NCBI GenBank assembly: GCA_964349455.1
Contig: CAYGGG010000035.1
Coordinates: 1-8,341 of the forward strand
Direction: 5' to 3'
Source: CSSED10-109M sp964349455
Lineage (GTDB): Bacteria > Bacillota_I > Bacilli_A > RF39 > UBA660
DNA length: 8,341 nucleotides
A program made the translations under genes and the position numbers. Below are positions 1 through 6,512 of this stretch, in pieces. Every line of letters begins with the position of its first letter. Positions within the stretch are counted from its first letter, which is position 1. The notes beneath the pieces were generated by a model that was not told where the DNA came from, searched no databases, and saw only the letters and a list, made by a program, of their open reading frames with translations.

Positions 1-437
1 AAAAAAAAAAAAAAATCAAACCAATTAATAAATCAAATTATTTATTAGTGGAAATTCCTCATTTTAAGATTGAAAATGAAAAACCGGAAAAATTGAAAAA
101 AAAATCAAAAGAATTAAGTGATTATCGTTTAATTTTAGTTCATCCGGAAAGATGTGATTATTTTCAAGAAGATTTTTCAAGATTAGATCATTTTGATTTT
201 TTTTATCAAGTTAATCTTTCAAGCTTAGTTGGAAGATATGGCAAAAAAGCGAAAGAATTAGCAATTTATATGTTAAAAAATAATAAAGCTAGTTTTTTAG
301 CAACAGATCTACACACTGTTAAACAATATGATGATTTTAAAAAAGCGTTTAAGTTAATTGCAAAAATCGATAAAAATTTAATTGAACAGTTGTTTTTTCA
401 AAATCCGTTAAAGGTTATTTTAAATCAAAAAATATAA
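1..437 (+). CDS. cpsB: CpsB/YwqE-type PHP tyrosine-protein phosphatase, C-terminal part (5' end outside window)
   Basis: Partial gene. The frame is open from base 3 to the TAA at 435-437, so the GTG at 48 is an internal valine, not a start: the reading N-S-N-Y-L-L-V-E-I-P style segment just around it matches the 'YLLIE(F/L)P' strand of this family. Further family marks are the HPER motif at 141-152 (metal-site histidine), the segment NLSSLVGRYGKKAKELA, and TDLH at 303-314, which stands where the family usually has SDAH. These enzymes are manganese-dependent PHP-fold phosphatases that dephosphorylate the tyrosine-rich tail of the CpsD/YwqD kinase and so tune capsule or exopolysaccharide synthesis. 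The matching adaptor and kinase lie about 6.3 kb downstream. The N-terminal metal ligands lie outside the window. A run of at least 15 A encodes lysines at the left edge. Family assignment is firm; activity cannot be judged from this part. Confidence 0.85.
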   Translation, partial: KKKKIKPINKSNYLLVEIPHFKIENEKPEKLKKKSKELSDYRLILVHPERCDYFQEDFSRLDHFDFFYQVNLSSLVGRYGKKAKELAIYMLKNNKASFLATDLHTVKQYDDFKKAFKLIAKIDKNLIEQLFFQNPLKVILNQKI

Positions 438-464
438 ATCAATGAAAAATCATTGATTTTTTTT
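436..464 (+). terminator. Rho-independent terminator after the phosphatase gene
   Basis: A 10-bp perfect stem (436-445 with 450-459) has an AAAA loop and merges into a run of eight T ending at 464. The left arm starts inside the stop codon. It closes the phosphatase transcript and separates it from the next unit. Confidence 0.85.
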
Positions 465-498
465 ACTTTACACTTTAAAAAAAGTTATCCTAATCTCA

Positions 499-527
499 TT
501 GACTAAGGATTGGTGCTGTTGTATTCT
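499..527 (+). promoter_or_regulatory. Sigma-A-type promoter of the 40-residue peptide gene
   Basis: TTGACT at 499-504 and TATTCT at 522-527 are separated by exactly 17 bases. Transcription would start near 534, leaving a leader of roughly 20 bases that consists mostly of the ribosome site at 539-546. Seen in sequence; activity is inferred. Confidence 0.6.
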
Positions 528-552
528 AGAATTAATCCAAAGGAGGCGAATC

Positions 553-675
553 ATGAAAAAAAGAGCAATAATTGTTAGTTTTATGATTTTACTTACAATC
601 GTTTTAGGATTAACAAGTAATTATTTTTGGCAAGAGGTCGGCACCGACTTTATGGTTTTAAGTGTTGAAGAGTAA
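553..675 (+). CDS. Small single-span membrane peptide, 40 residues, unknown function
   Basis: The ATG at 553 is preceded by a full-consensus AAAGGAGG at 539-546 with 6 bases of spacing, and the frame ends at TAA 673-675. The product begins MKKRAIIVSFMILLTIVLG: a positive N-terminus, then a hydrophobic stretch of about residues 5-20, then a short polar, acidic tail ending in S-V-E-E. It could be a small membrane protein inserted N-in, or the uncleaved signal-like start of a decayed secreted protein; no lipobox cysteine or prepilin site is present. It has its own promoter and its own terminator, so it is a one-gene unit, which supports a real product. It is too short for standard gene callers. 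I recognise no family. Position between the capsule phosphatase and the adhesin-linked genes gives no firm hint of role. Confidence 0.6.
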   Translation: MKKRAIIVSFMILLTIVLGLTSNYFWQEVGTDFMVLSVEE

Positions 676-700
676 ATACTAGTAATAGTATTTTTTTTTT
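674..700 (+). terminator. Rho-independent terminator of the small peptide gene
   Basis: An 8-bp perfect stem (674-681 with 686-693) has a GTAA loop and is followed by T up to 700. The left arm overlaps the stop codon at 673-675, so the gene and its terminator are as compact as possible. Confidence 0.8.
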
Positions 701-708
701 GTTATAAT
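700..708 (+). promoter_or_regulatory. Extended -10 promoter for the 336-residue gene
   Basis: TGT-TATAAT at 700-708 is a TGn-extended consensus -10. No good -35 box is seen; the T-run of the preceding terminator occupies the spacer. Transcription would start near 715, almost on the ribosome site AGAGGTGA (713-720), giving a leader of only about 10 bases before the ATG at 725. Confidence 0.55.
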
Positions 709-724
709 TAATAGAGGTGATATT

Positions 725-1735
725 ATGTTAGATAAACTTCCCGATCCAATTTTAATTAATCGTAATGATTTAGAAAAAAGAATTGATTTTGTTTATGATT
801 GGGTATTTGATAATCCAAATCAAGATCCAAATGCTTATGAACTAGTTGAATTGTTTGTTTTTCGTAATGAGATTAAAAGAAGATATCATTTGTATGAGAA
901 TTTAGCTGATGAACTTAGTTCTAAAATAAGTGCAAAGTTGGATGCTGTTTGGGCGAATCGTAGTCATAATTTTGAAATAAATAAGCTTGGTCAAGATAAT
1001 CTGGCCTATCAAATATGCAATGACGCTTTTCATAATAAAATTTCAAAGGAAACGTTAAATAAATCAACTTTAATTGCTTTATGTAAAATGGCCGCAATTG
1101 ATTTGTGGCTAAATCAGTCAAGAAGAGATAAAGTTGAAGTTAAGGTGAATCCAAGCGAAATTAATGAGATTATTGAGCATCTGGAATTATCAAATTTAGC
1201 AGGTGTTAATATTAATCGGTATTATCAAAATTTTAATGTTGAAAAAGAAAATGATTTCAAAAAAGAAGTTGATCAAGTGTATCAGTACCGATTTTTAAAT
1301 GATGAAAGGGCTAATCTTGATCCAAATGCTTATGAGTTAGCTGGTTTGATGGCGAAAAAGAATGGAAATGAAATAGATTTAGATACTGATAAAAAGTTAG
1401 CAATGATTTGGAAAAACCAAAAAGTTAATTTTGTTAGAAACAATATTGGTATTAATAATTTGGCGTATCATATTTGTCATCATCTTTATGAGGAAAAGTT
1501 TCCGAAAAATTTAAGTGAAACTGATATTGAAGCTTTACAAATGATGGCGGGGATTAATTTATGGATCAGTCAAGAAATTAGAGATAAAGGTGAAGCAAAT
1601 TATAATAATTCTGATGAATGGCTTAGATTAAAAGATTTAATTAAGAATACAGGTTTTGAAGTAATAAATGATTGTTATTTTGAGTTTGCGGCGGATTTAA
1701 ATGATCGTGGTTTAGGAAAAGAGAGACAAAAATAA
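725..1735 (+). CDS. Tandem two-domain protein of unknown function, 336 residues
   Basis: ATG at 725 with AGAGGTGA four bases upstream; stop TAA at 1733-1735. No signal peptide or membrane span is visible, so the product is probably cytoplasmic. It is built of two copies of one mostly helical domain, about residues 17-165 and 183-320, offset by 165 residues. Both copies carry DPNAYEL (from residues 34 and 199), then W-x-N-x3-NF-x2-N-x2-G-x2-NLAY-x-IC, then MA-x-I-x-LW-x2-Q-x2-RDK. A 17-base stretch is identical between the copies (824-840 and 1319-1335), pointing to internal duplication. The region between the second copy's end and the C-terminus (EVINDCYFEFAADLNDRGLG) has a diverged second copy at 6354-6512. 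I recognise no known family or catalytic motif. It sits immediately upstream of the GLUG pilin-like gene but is separately terminated. Real gene, function unknown. Confidence 0.8.
   Translation: MLDKLPDPILINRNDLEKRIDFVYDWVFDNPNQDPNAYELVELFVFRNEIKRRYHLYENLADELSSKISAKLDAVWANRSHNFEINKLGQDNLAYQICNDAFHNKISKETLNKSTLIALCKMAAIDLWLNQSRRDKVEVKVNPSEINEIIEHLELSNLAGVNINRYYQNFNVEKENDFKKEVDQVYQYRFLNDERANLDPNAYELAGLMAKKNGNEIDLDTDKKLAMIWKNQKVNFVRNNIGINNLAYHICHHLYEEKFPKNLSETDIEALQMMAGINLWISQEIRDKGEANYNNSDEWLRLKDLIKNTGFEVINDCYFEFAADLNDRGLGKERQK
824..840 (+). repeat. 17-base internal direct repeat, copy 1 (partner 1319-1335)
   Basis: GATCCAAATGCTTATGA occurs exactly at 824-840 and 1319-1335, 495 bases (165 codons) apart and in the same frame. 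It encodes the conserved DPNAYE of each domain copy in the 336-residue protein and marks an intragenic duplication. Confidence 0.9.
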
Positions 1736-1746
1736 GTCTTTTTTTT
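1577..1746 (+). repeat. 170-bp direct repeat, left copy (partner 6354-6523)
   Basis: Covers the last 52 codons, the stop and the terminator stem with U-tract of the 336-residue gene. Aligned by eye without gaps to 6354-6523 (constant offset 4777) it shows 13 differences, about 92% identity; seven coding differences are synonymous. Similarity stops abruptly on both sides. The pair brackets both pilin-like genes. Confidence 0.9.
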
Positions 1747-1749
1747 TTT
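1717..1749 (+). terminator. Terminator of the 336-residue gene
   Basis: An 11-bp stem (1717-1727 with 1736-1746, two G-U pairs) has an 8-base loop that contains the stop codon and runs into 11 T ending at 1749. It lies largely inside the coding sequence, and is conserved in the second copy at 6494-6523. Confidence 0.65.
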
Positions 1750-1756
1750 AAAAATA

Positions 1757-1765
1757 TGATATAAT
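1757..1765 (+). promoter_or_regulatory. Extended -10 promoter of the GLUG pilin-like gene
   Basis: TGA-TATAAT at 1757-1765 is a TGn-extended consensus -10 lying only eight bases after the T-run of the upstream terminator; no clear -35 is seen. The start would be near 1772. The element includes an ATG at 1764, which is why that codon cannot be the translation start. Confidence 0.6.
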
Positions 1766-1787
1766 GAAAGATAATAAAGGAGGGAAT

Positions 1788-3830
1788 ATGAAGAGAGGTT
1801 TTACGTTAATAGAATTACTGGCAGTAATTGTAATTTTAGCAATTATTTTATTAATTGCAATGCCAATTATTTTAAATGTTATTTCAGAAGCAAAGAAAGG
1901 TGCTTTTGAGTCAACGGCAAGAGGGTTGATGAAAACAGTTGAAAATGAATACATGAAAAATGCTTTGGGGGGCGATACAAGTGCAAAAAGCTATCTTTTT
2001 GAAAATTATGTTCAAACTGAAGGTAGTTTAGAATTTAGTGGTAAAGGTCCTAGAAACGGCACCATTAATGTAAATGAACAAGGGCAAGTAGCAATTGCAA
2101 TTGAAGATGGTACTTGGTGTATTAAGAAGGGTTATGATGATAAGGATATTACTGTGACTGAACTAGATGAATCAGGGTGTTTACTTGAAGAAGAAGAAGA
2201 ACTGGGTTTAAGTCATGAGCAATTAATGTGTTTGATTCATAATGAGTGTGATGATGTGGTTCTGCCCAATGAATATGAAGGAACAGAAGGAGAATGGATG
2301 CCGATTGCATCAAGAGATGATTTAGAAAATATTGATGCAGCTACACCAACCAATTTTGCACCAGGAACGGATTATGAAAAACCAACCTCAGGGCCAGTTT
2401 ATTCAGATCCGGGCGGGGGCTTTGAACAAATATATATTTTTGTTGATGATATTGATATGGGAGAAACTCCATTTGTCCCAATTGGTAAAAACGATCGTCC
2501 ATTTGGGGGCTATATTGATGGAAATCATAATACAATAAGTGGATTGGTAATTGATGAGTTAGGGCAAGCAGGGTTTATTTATCATGTTGAACAAACTGGC
2601 GGGAAAAATTTAGAGATGATTATTAGAAATATTAGATTTGCAAGTGTGTATGTTGAGGGTGGAAATTATACTGGTGGTATTGTCGGAATGGCAAGTGAGT
2701 TGTTAATGGAAAATGTGTATATTACAGGAACTGTAAAAGGTGGCGATTATACCGGTGGATTATTGGGACATAGCGCGGGTGATGTTCAAATAATTGAATG
2801 TGAAACAAACTTAATTGTTGAGGGGGGAATGTATGTTGGCGGACTAGTTGGTCATATTGGAAATTCCTGGATATATTTATCAAAATCCGCAGGAACTGTG
2901 ACGGGAACAAACAATTCTGTTGGTGGTTTGGTTGGATCAATTTCTGCGAACATGGCTGTTGAAGAATCATCTTCAAGTGCTAATGTTAGTGGAGTGGATC
3001 ATATTGGCGGTTTAATCGGCATTGTACTAGAAGATTCTTATGTTGGAAAAAGTTTTGCTACTGGATTAGTTTCAGGAAATAACTATATTGGCGGATTTGT
3101 GGGTGGAGTTTATGCGGCCTCTTATCTTGATGAAATTCACGCTACTGGAAATGTTGAAGGAGAAAATAGAGTTGGGGGTTTAGTAGGTGCCCAAAGCAAT
3201 GAGGCAACAATCAATTATGGTTATGCAACAGGAAGTGTTGACGGTAATGATAATGTTGGTGGACTGGTTGGTGAGGTTAATGGTGGCGATGTTTTATATA
3301 GTTTTGCAACTGGTAATGTTATTGGAAGTGAAGCAGTAGGTGGATTAATTGGTGGTGTATATGGATCTAGTTCCATGTCAATTGTTCATACTTATGCAAG
3401 GGGTAATGTTAGTGGCGAATTATATACAGGTGGATTATTAGGGGCAGCTTATGGGATATATGTTGTTGAAGGTTACGCAACGGGTAGTGTTTCTGGGATT
3501 GAGGCAGTAGGTGGAATTGCTGGTGCTTGGGGTGTTGAAGGATTTTATACTGTCTATGCTTTAAATACTCAAATAGAAAGATTATCTGGAGCCAATCATG
3601 ATTATGGTCGCTTTTATGGTGTTCGTCATGGTGGTGATATTGCTGAAACTTTTAGAGCTAATGAAGATATGACTTTTGTTGGAATATTAAGGGCAAATTC
3701 TTTAGGTGAACACGGAGCAGATGTTGCTGCAAAACCAAACCAAGCTCATTTTGAGGGAAATAACTGGAATTTTGATGTGACATGGTCAATGGGTAGTGAT
3801 GGTTACCCTAAATTAAAATGGCAGGATTAA
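1788..3830 (+). CDS. Prepilin-type N-terminal protein with GLUG-repeat passenger (probable surface adhesin), 680 residues
   Basis: Start chosen at ATG 1788: AAAGGAGGG at 1776-1784 lies just before it and it gives the leader MKRG followed by FTLIELLAVI, a classic type IV prepilin site (cleavage after Gly4, Phe+1, Glu+5). The longer in-frame ATG at 1764 overlaps the -10 box. Residues 5-30 are the hydrophobic pilin helix; to about 137 runs a pilin-like stem ending in LEFSG, IAIEDGTW and DKD; then an acidic linker with EEEEE; at about 165-260 a lead-in (DIDMG, PIG, FGGYIDGNHNTISGL) typical of GLUG proteins; at about 290-600 some 11 repeats of the GG(L/I)(V/I/L)G...ATG.V.G kind forming a probable beta-helix; and a C-terminal W-x4-GYPKLKW cap. 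There is no LPXTG or C-terminal span, so display would depend on the pilin machinery, whose peptidase and ATPase are not in the window. The adhesin role is inferred from the GLUG family and context. Confidence 0.85.
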   Translation: MKRGFTLIELLAVIVILAIILLIAMPIILNVISEAKKGAFESTARGLMKTVENEYMKNALGGDTSAKSYLFENYVQTEGSLEFSGKGPRNGTINVNEQGQVAIAIEDGTWCIKKGYDDKDITVTELDESGCLLEEEEELGLSHEQLMCLIHNECDDVVLPNEYEGTEGEWMPIASRDDLENIDAATPTNFAPGTDYEKPTSGPVYSDPGGGFEQIYIFVDDIDMGETPFVPIGKNDRPFGGYIDGNHNTISGLVIDELGQAGFIYHVEQTGGKNLEMIIRNIRFASVYVEGGNYTGGIVGMASELLMENVYITGTVKGGDYTGGLLGHSAGDVQIIECETNLIVEGGMYVGGLVGHIGNSWIYLSKSAGTVTGTNNSVGGLVGSISANMAVEESSSSANVSGVDHIGGLIGIVLEDSYVGKSFATGLVSGNNYIGGFVGGVYAASYLDEIHATGNVEGENRVGGLVGAQSNEATINYGYATGSVDGNDNVGGLVGEVNGGDVLYSFATGNVIGSEAVGGLIGGVYGSSSMSIVHTYARGNVSGELYTGGLLGAAYGIYVVEGYATGSVSGIEAVGGIAGAWGVEGFYTVYALNTQIERLSGANHDYGRFYGVRHGGDIAETFRANEDMTFVGILRANSLGEHGADVAAKPNQAHFEGNNWNFDVTWSMGSDGYPKLKWQD

Positions 3831-3855
3831 AAAGAATTGAAAAATTCTTTTTTTT
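3829..3855 (+). terminator. Terminator of the GLUG pilin-like gene
   Basis: A 9-bp perfect stem (3830-3838 with 3843-3851) has a GAAA tetraloop, with eight T at 3848-3855. It begins in the stop codon and makes the GLUG gene a separate transcription unit from the next paralogue. Confidence 0.85.
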
Positions 3856-3946
3856 AATAAATTAAATAGTATGAAATCAGTTAATATTAAACTTTTAAGT
3901 GTCAAGTGATTTTGATAATACACAGGGAGAATAATTTGTTAAAAAC

Positions 3947-3975
3947 TTGACAACTTCTAAATTTAGTAGTATAAT
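3947..3975 (+). promoter_or_regulatory. Perfect-consensus sigma-A promoter of the LRR pilin-like gene
   Basis: TTGACA at 3947-3952 and TATAAT at 3970-3975 are separated by exactly 17 bases. Start expected near 3982, about 20 bases before the ATG at 4002 with ribosome site GAGGGG at 3991-3996. An 8-base inverted match, TGTCAAGT at 3900-3907 and ACTTGACA at 3945-3952, overlaps the -35 box and could be a regulator site, but this is speculative. By sequence it is the strongest promoter in the window. Confidence 0.85.
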
Positions 3976-4001
3976 TTTAAATGTAGAAAAGAGGGGTTAA
4001 A

Positions 4002-6251
4002 ATGAAGGGATTTACGTTAATTGAATTACTGGCAGTAATTGTAATTTTAGCAATTATCTTGTTAATTGCGATGCCAATCGTCCTAAATGTTATTAATGAA
4101 GCAAGAAAAGGAGCTTTTGAATCAACGGCAAGAGGTTTGATGAAGACAGCCGAAAATCAGTGTATGAAAGAGATGGTTAATGATAGTGTCACACAAATTA
4201 CTTATAATTTTGAAAGTGGTGTGCAAACAACTGATCCTGAAGGTGCGGGGTTATTAGAATTTAGTGGTCGGGCACCTGAGGATGGTTATATTATTGTTTA
4301 TGAAAATTGTGATGTTGAAATAGCGATTACTGATGGTGTGTGGTATGTTGAAAAAGCTAGAGAAGATAAAGATGTTGTGGCGGTATTGTATGACGGCCAA
4401 TTAGATGAAATTGCTTGTGAACCAACGCCTGATGAATATTTTATTTTTAATGAAAGTACCCAAACAATTACTGGCTATGAAAGTGGAATACCACTTGATC
4501 TTTGTATTCCAGAACAAATTAATGGAATTGATGTGTTAGCAATTGGCGAGTCAGCTTTTTATGATGCTGGACTTACGAGTGTATACATTCCAAGAAGTAT
4601 TACTTTTGTTGGTAATGGTTCTTTTATGTACAATGATTTAACGGCGGTAACTCTTTATGATGGTGTTGATTATGATTGGGATTGGGGTTGGACATTTGCT
4701 TATAATTATTTGTTGACGGATGTTACGATTGAGGAAGGAATCGAAACGATACCGCATGGGATGTTTTATCGTTGTTATTCATTAGAAGAAATTGTTTTGC
4801 CAGAAAGTTTAGTGACAATAGGTTATGAAGCTTTTGGCTCAAATAGTTGTTGCACAAATTTAGTGATTCCAAATAATGTTAAGAACATTTTATGGCGAGC
4901 TTTTGGCAAACAAAATTCATCTAGTCAAAAAGGAATTGAAACGTTAGTTTTAGGGGAAAGTGTTGAAATAATTGAAGATGATGCTTTTTATGGTAGTAAA
5001 ATTGAAACATTGGTAGTTCCAAATAGTGTGACCACAATAGGTGCTAGTGCGTTTATTGGAAATCTGATTAGTAATTTAACGATTGGAAATAGTGTTACAT
5101 CAATTGGTAATAGTGCTTTTCGAAATAATTCATTAACAACTGTTACGATTCCAAATAGTGTCACAACAATTGGTGATAATGCATTTGATGAGAATAATTT
5201 AAGTGGAACGATTTCTTTATCGAGCAATGTTACTAGTGTCGGTAATCGTGCTTTTTGTGGTATTGGACCAAGTAACTTAACATGGGGTGGGAAAACGGAA
5301 GCTGATTATTGGAAAAATTCTGGTGCGCAAATAACAGGCCATATTGCACCAGGTAGGGATATGACAATTCCATCAACTGCCAACGGGACAAGTGTTACCT
5401 CAGTTGCACAATATGCTTTTCGGGGTTGTAATTTAAAGGACGTTATAATTCCAAGTGAGATTACAGTAGTAAATAAAAGTGCTTTTACGGGTGCGGAATC
5501 AATTAATTGGATAGGTAAAACAGAAGAACAACATTGGATAAGATCGGGAGTCCTTTTAAATGGTCATATAGGACCGACACTTAATCTTGTGATTCCATCA
5601 TCAATTAGTGGTTCTAATATTACTCATATTAATGACTGGACTTTTAGTGGTGATAATTTGGAATCTTTAGTAATATCAAATGGAATCACATGGATTGGTA
5701 GTAGTGCTTTTTCAGGTAATAATATTTCTAATATTGTGTTACCAAATAGTGTGACATCAATTGGTGATACGGCTTTTAGATTTAATCAAATAGAATCATT
5801 AACTTTACCAACAAATTTAACAACGATTGGTTCTTGGACATTTGCCGATAATATACTAACAAATATTGTTCTTCCAAATAGTCTTACAACAATGGGTACT
5901 GCTGCTTTTGAGAATAATCAATTAACATCAGTTACATTTCCAAATAACATAGCAACAATTCCGGCACAGGTATTTAATAGAAATAGTTTCTCAACAATTA
6001 CTATTCCGAATAGCGTTACTACTATTTCACAAAATGCGTTTAGAAATAATCAATTAACAAGCATTGATATTGGTTCAGGTGTTACAACAATTGGTACTTA
6101 TGCTTTTGCAAGTAATAAAATTTTACAAGGTTCGGCAATTATTAGAAGAGCTGAAGGCGATGTTACCTATAGTACAAGTGATTCAAGTGGTTCTTTCATT
6201 AATAATGGTGCTGATGGTTTAACTAAAATCACACCAACCTTTATTCCATAG
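4002..6251 (+). CDS. Prepilin-type N-terminal protein with BspA-like LRR_5 passenger (probable surface adhesin), 749 residues
   Basis: ATG at 4002 has GAGGGG five bases upstream and gives a three-residue leader MKG before FTLIELLAVI (cleavage after Gly3, Glu+5). The pilin helix and stem to about residue 140 are paralogous to the GLUG protein: one 35-base stretch is identical (1812-1846 and 4023-4057) and the stem shares LEFSG, IAI-x-DG-x-W and DKD. Residues about 145-190 form a typical LRR_5 cap (ITGYESG...IP..INGIDVLAIG..AF). From about 190 to 720 lie some 18 BspA-type repeats of about 22-23 residues, pattern L-x2-(V/I)-x-(I/L)-P-N-S-V-T-x-IG-x2-AF. The array is broken twice by a related insert: W-x-GKTE-x3-W-x2-SG-x4-GHI (about residues 428 and 501). 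No sortase signal or C-terminal span. BspA-like LRR proteins bind host or bacterial surface ligands; that role and pilin-dependent display are inferred here. Confidence 0.85.
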   Translation: MKGFTLIELLAVIVILAIILLIAMPIVLNVINEARKGAFESTARGLMKTAENQCMKEMVNDSVTQITYNFESGVQTTDPEGAGLLEFSGRAPEDGYIIVYENCDVEIAITDGVWYVEKAREDKDVVAVLYDGQLDEIACEPTPDEYFIFNESTQTITGYESGIPLDLCIPEQINGIDVLAIGESAFYDAGLTSVYIPRSITFVGNGSFMYNDLTAVTLYDGVDYDWDWGWTFAYNYLLTDVTIEEGIETIPHGMFYRCYSLEEIVLPESLVTIGYEAFGSNSCCTNLVIPNNVKNILWRAFGKQNSSSQKGIETLVLGESVEIIEDDAFYGSKIETLVVPNSVTTIGASAFIGNLISNLTIGNSVTSIGNSAFRNNSLTTVTIPNSVTTIGDNAFDENNLSGTISLSSNVTSVGNRAFCGIGPSNLTWGGKTEADYWKNSGAQITGHIAPGRDMTIPSTANGTSVTSVAQYAFRGCNLKDVIIPSEITVVNKSAFTGAESINWIGKTEEQHWIRSGVLLNGHIGPTLNLVIPSSISGSNITHINDWTFSGDNLESLVISNGITWIGSSAFSGNNISNIVLPNSVTSIGDTAFRFNQIESLTLPTNLTTIGSWTFADNILTNIVLPNSLTTMGTAAFENNQLTSVTFPNNIATIPAQVFNRNSFSTITIPNSVTTISQNAFRNNQLTSIDIGSGVTTIGTYAFASNKILQGSAIIRRAEGDVTYSTSDSSGSFINNGADGLTKITPTFIP

Positions 6252-6253
6252 TT

Positions 6254-6283
6254 AAAAATGTCTTTTTAGAAAGGCATTTTTTT
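6254..6283 (+). terminator. Terminator of the LRR pilin-like gene
   Basis: A 12-bp stem (6254-6265 with 6270-6281, one G-U pair) has a TTAG loop and a T-run to 6283, directly after the TAG stop. Confidence 0.85.
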
Positions 6284-6301
6284 AACACTTAATAGGAAAA
6301 A

Positions 6302-6317
6302 TGTGACAAAATCTTAA
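6302..6317 (+). repeat. TGTGACAAA-type short repeat, copy 1
   Basis: TGTGACAAAATCTTAA. Related sequences occur at 6551-6565 (TGTGACAAACTTGAA) and 6584-6600 (CGTGACAAAAACTTGAG), all in the same orientation. The copies sit on both sides of the broken gene at 6354-6512. They might be traces of an insertion element or a protein-binding site; neither can be shown here. Confidence 0.4.
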
Positions 6318-6353
6318 TTGGTGGTAGAAATTAATTTTTATTTAAATTAAATG

Positions 6354-6512
6354 ATTAGAGATAAGGGTGATGCAAATTATAATAATTCTGATGAATGGCT
6401 TAGATTAAAAGAGTTAATGAAAAATACTAATCTTGAAGTAATAAATGATTGTTATTTTGAGTTTGCGGCTGATTTAAATGATCGTGGGTTAGGAAAGGAA
6501 AGACAAAAATAA
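6354..6512 (+). pseudogene. 3'-end remnant of a second copy of the 336-residue gene
   Basis: The translation runs IRDKGDANYNNSDEWLRLK then KELMKNTNLEVINDCYFEF and on to the same GLGKERQK end and TAA (6510-6512) as the intact gene at 725-1735. Over 52 codons there are 5 amino-acid changes (E/D, D/E, I/M, G/N, F/L) and 7 silent ones, so the copy probably diverged while still coding. All upstream sequence of the gene is missing; similarity starts abruptly at 6354. An ATG at 6351 could open a 53-residue frame, but no ribosome site precedes it, so I call this a decayed fragment. The downstream terminator is also retained. It stands after the two pilin-like genes, whereas the intact copy stands before them. 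Confidence 0.8.

Noticed and set aside
48..50. GTG as start codon of a 129-residue gene
   Set aside because: The frame continues open to the window edge, the valine lies within a conserved family strand, and no ribosome site precedes it; it is an internal codon of a partial gene.
553..700. Type I toxin-antitoxin module at the small membrane peptide
   Set aside because: The size and single span would fit, but I saw no convincing antisense promoter over the gene and the acidic tail is not typical; left as an unknown small protein.
921..1121. Minus-strand open frame inside the 336-residue gene
   Set aside because: No ribosome site, no recognisable protein, and it is overlapped by a well-formed + strand gene.
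1764..1787. ATG at 1764 as start of the GLUG pilin-like protein
   Set aside because: It overlaps the TATAAT of the promoter, lacks a ribosome site and would add eight polar residues before a canonical prepilin leader; ATG 1788 has AAAGGAGGG upstream and matches its paralogue.
2332..2538. Alternative-frame open stretches within the GLUG gene on both strands
   Set aside because: They lie fully inside a long gene with clear domains, lack start signals, and translate to low-complexity shadow sequence.
2660..3530. Regular repeats that might suggest a CRISPR array or tandem DNA repeat
   Set aside because: The repeats are at protein level (GLUG, GG-h-h-G spacing), diverged in DNA, and lie in one open frame.
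4988..5227. Minus-strand open frame inside the LRR gene
   Set aside because: It is the reverse reading of regular leucine-rich repeats; its periodicity comes from the + strand protein.
6351..6512. 53-codon frame from ATG 6351 as a functional small gene
   Set aside because: No ribosome site or promoter is visible, and the sequence is exactly the tail of the 336-residue protein; a remnant is the simpler reading, though expression cannot be excluded.
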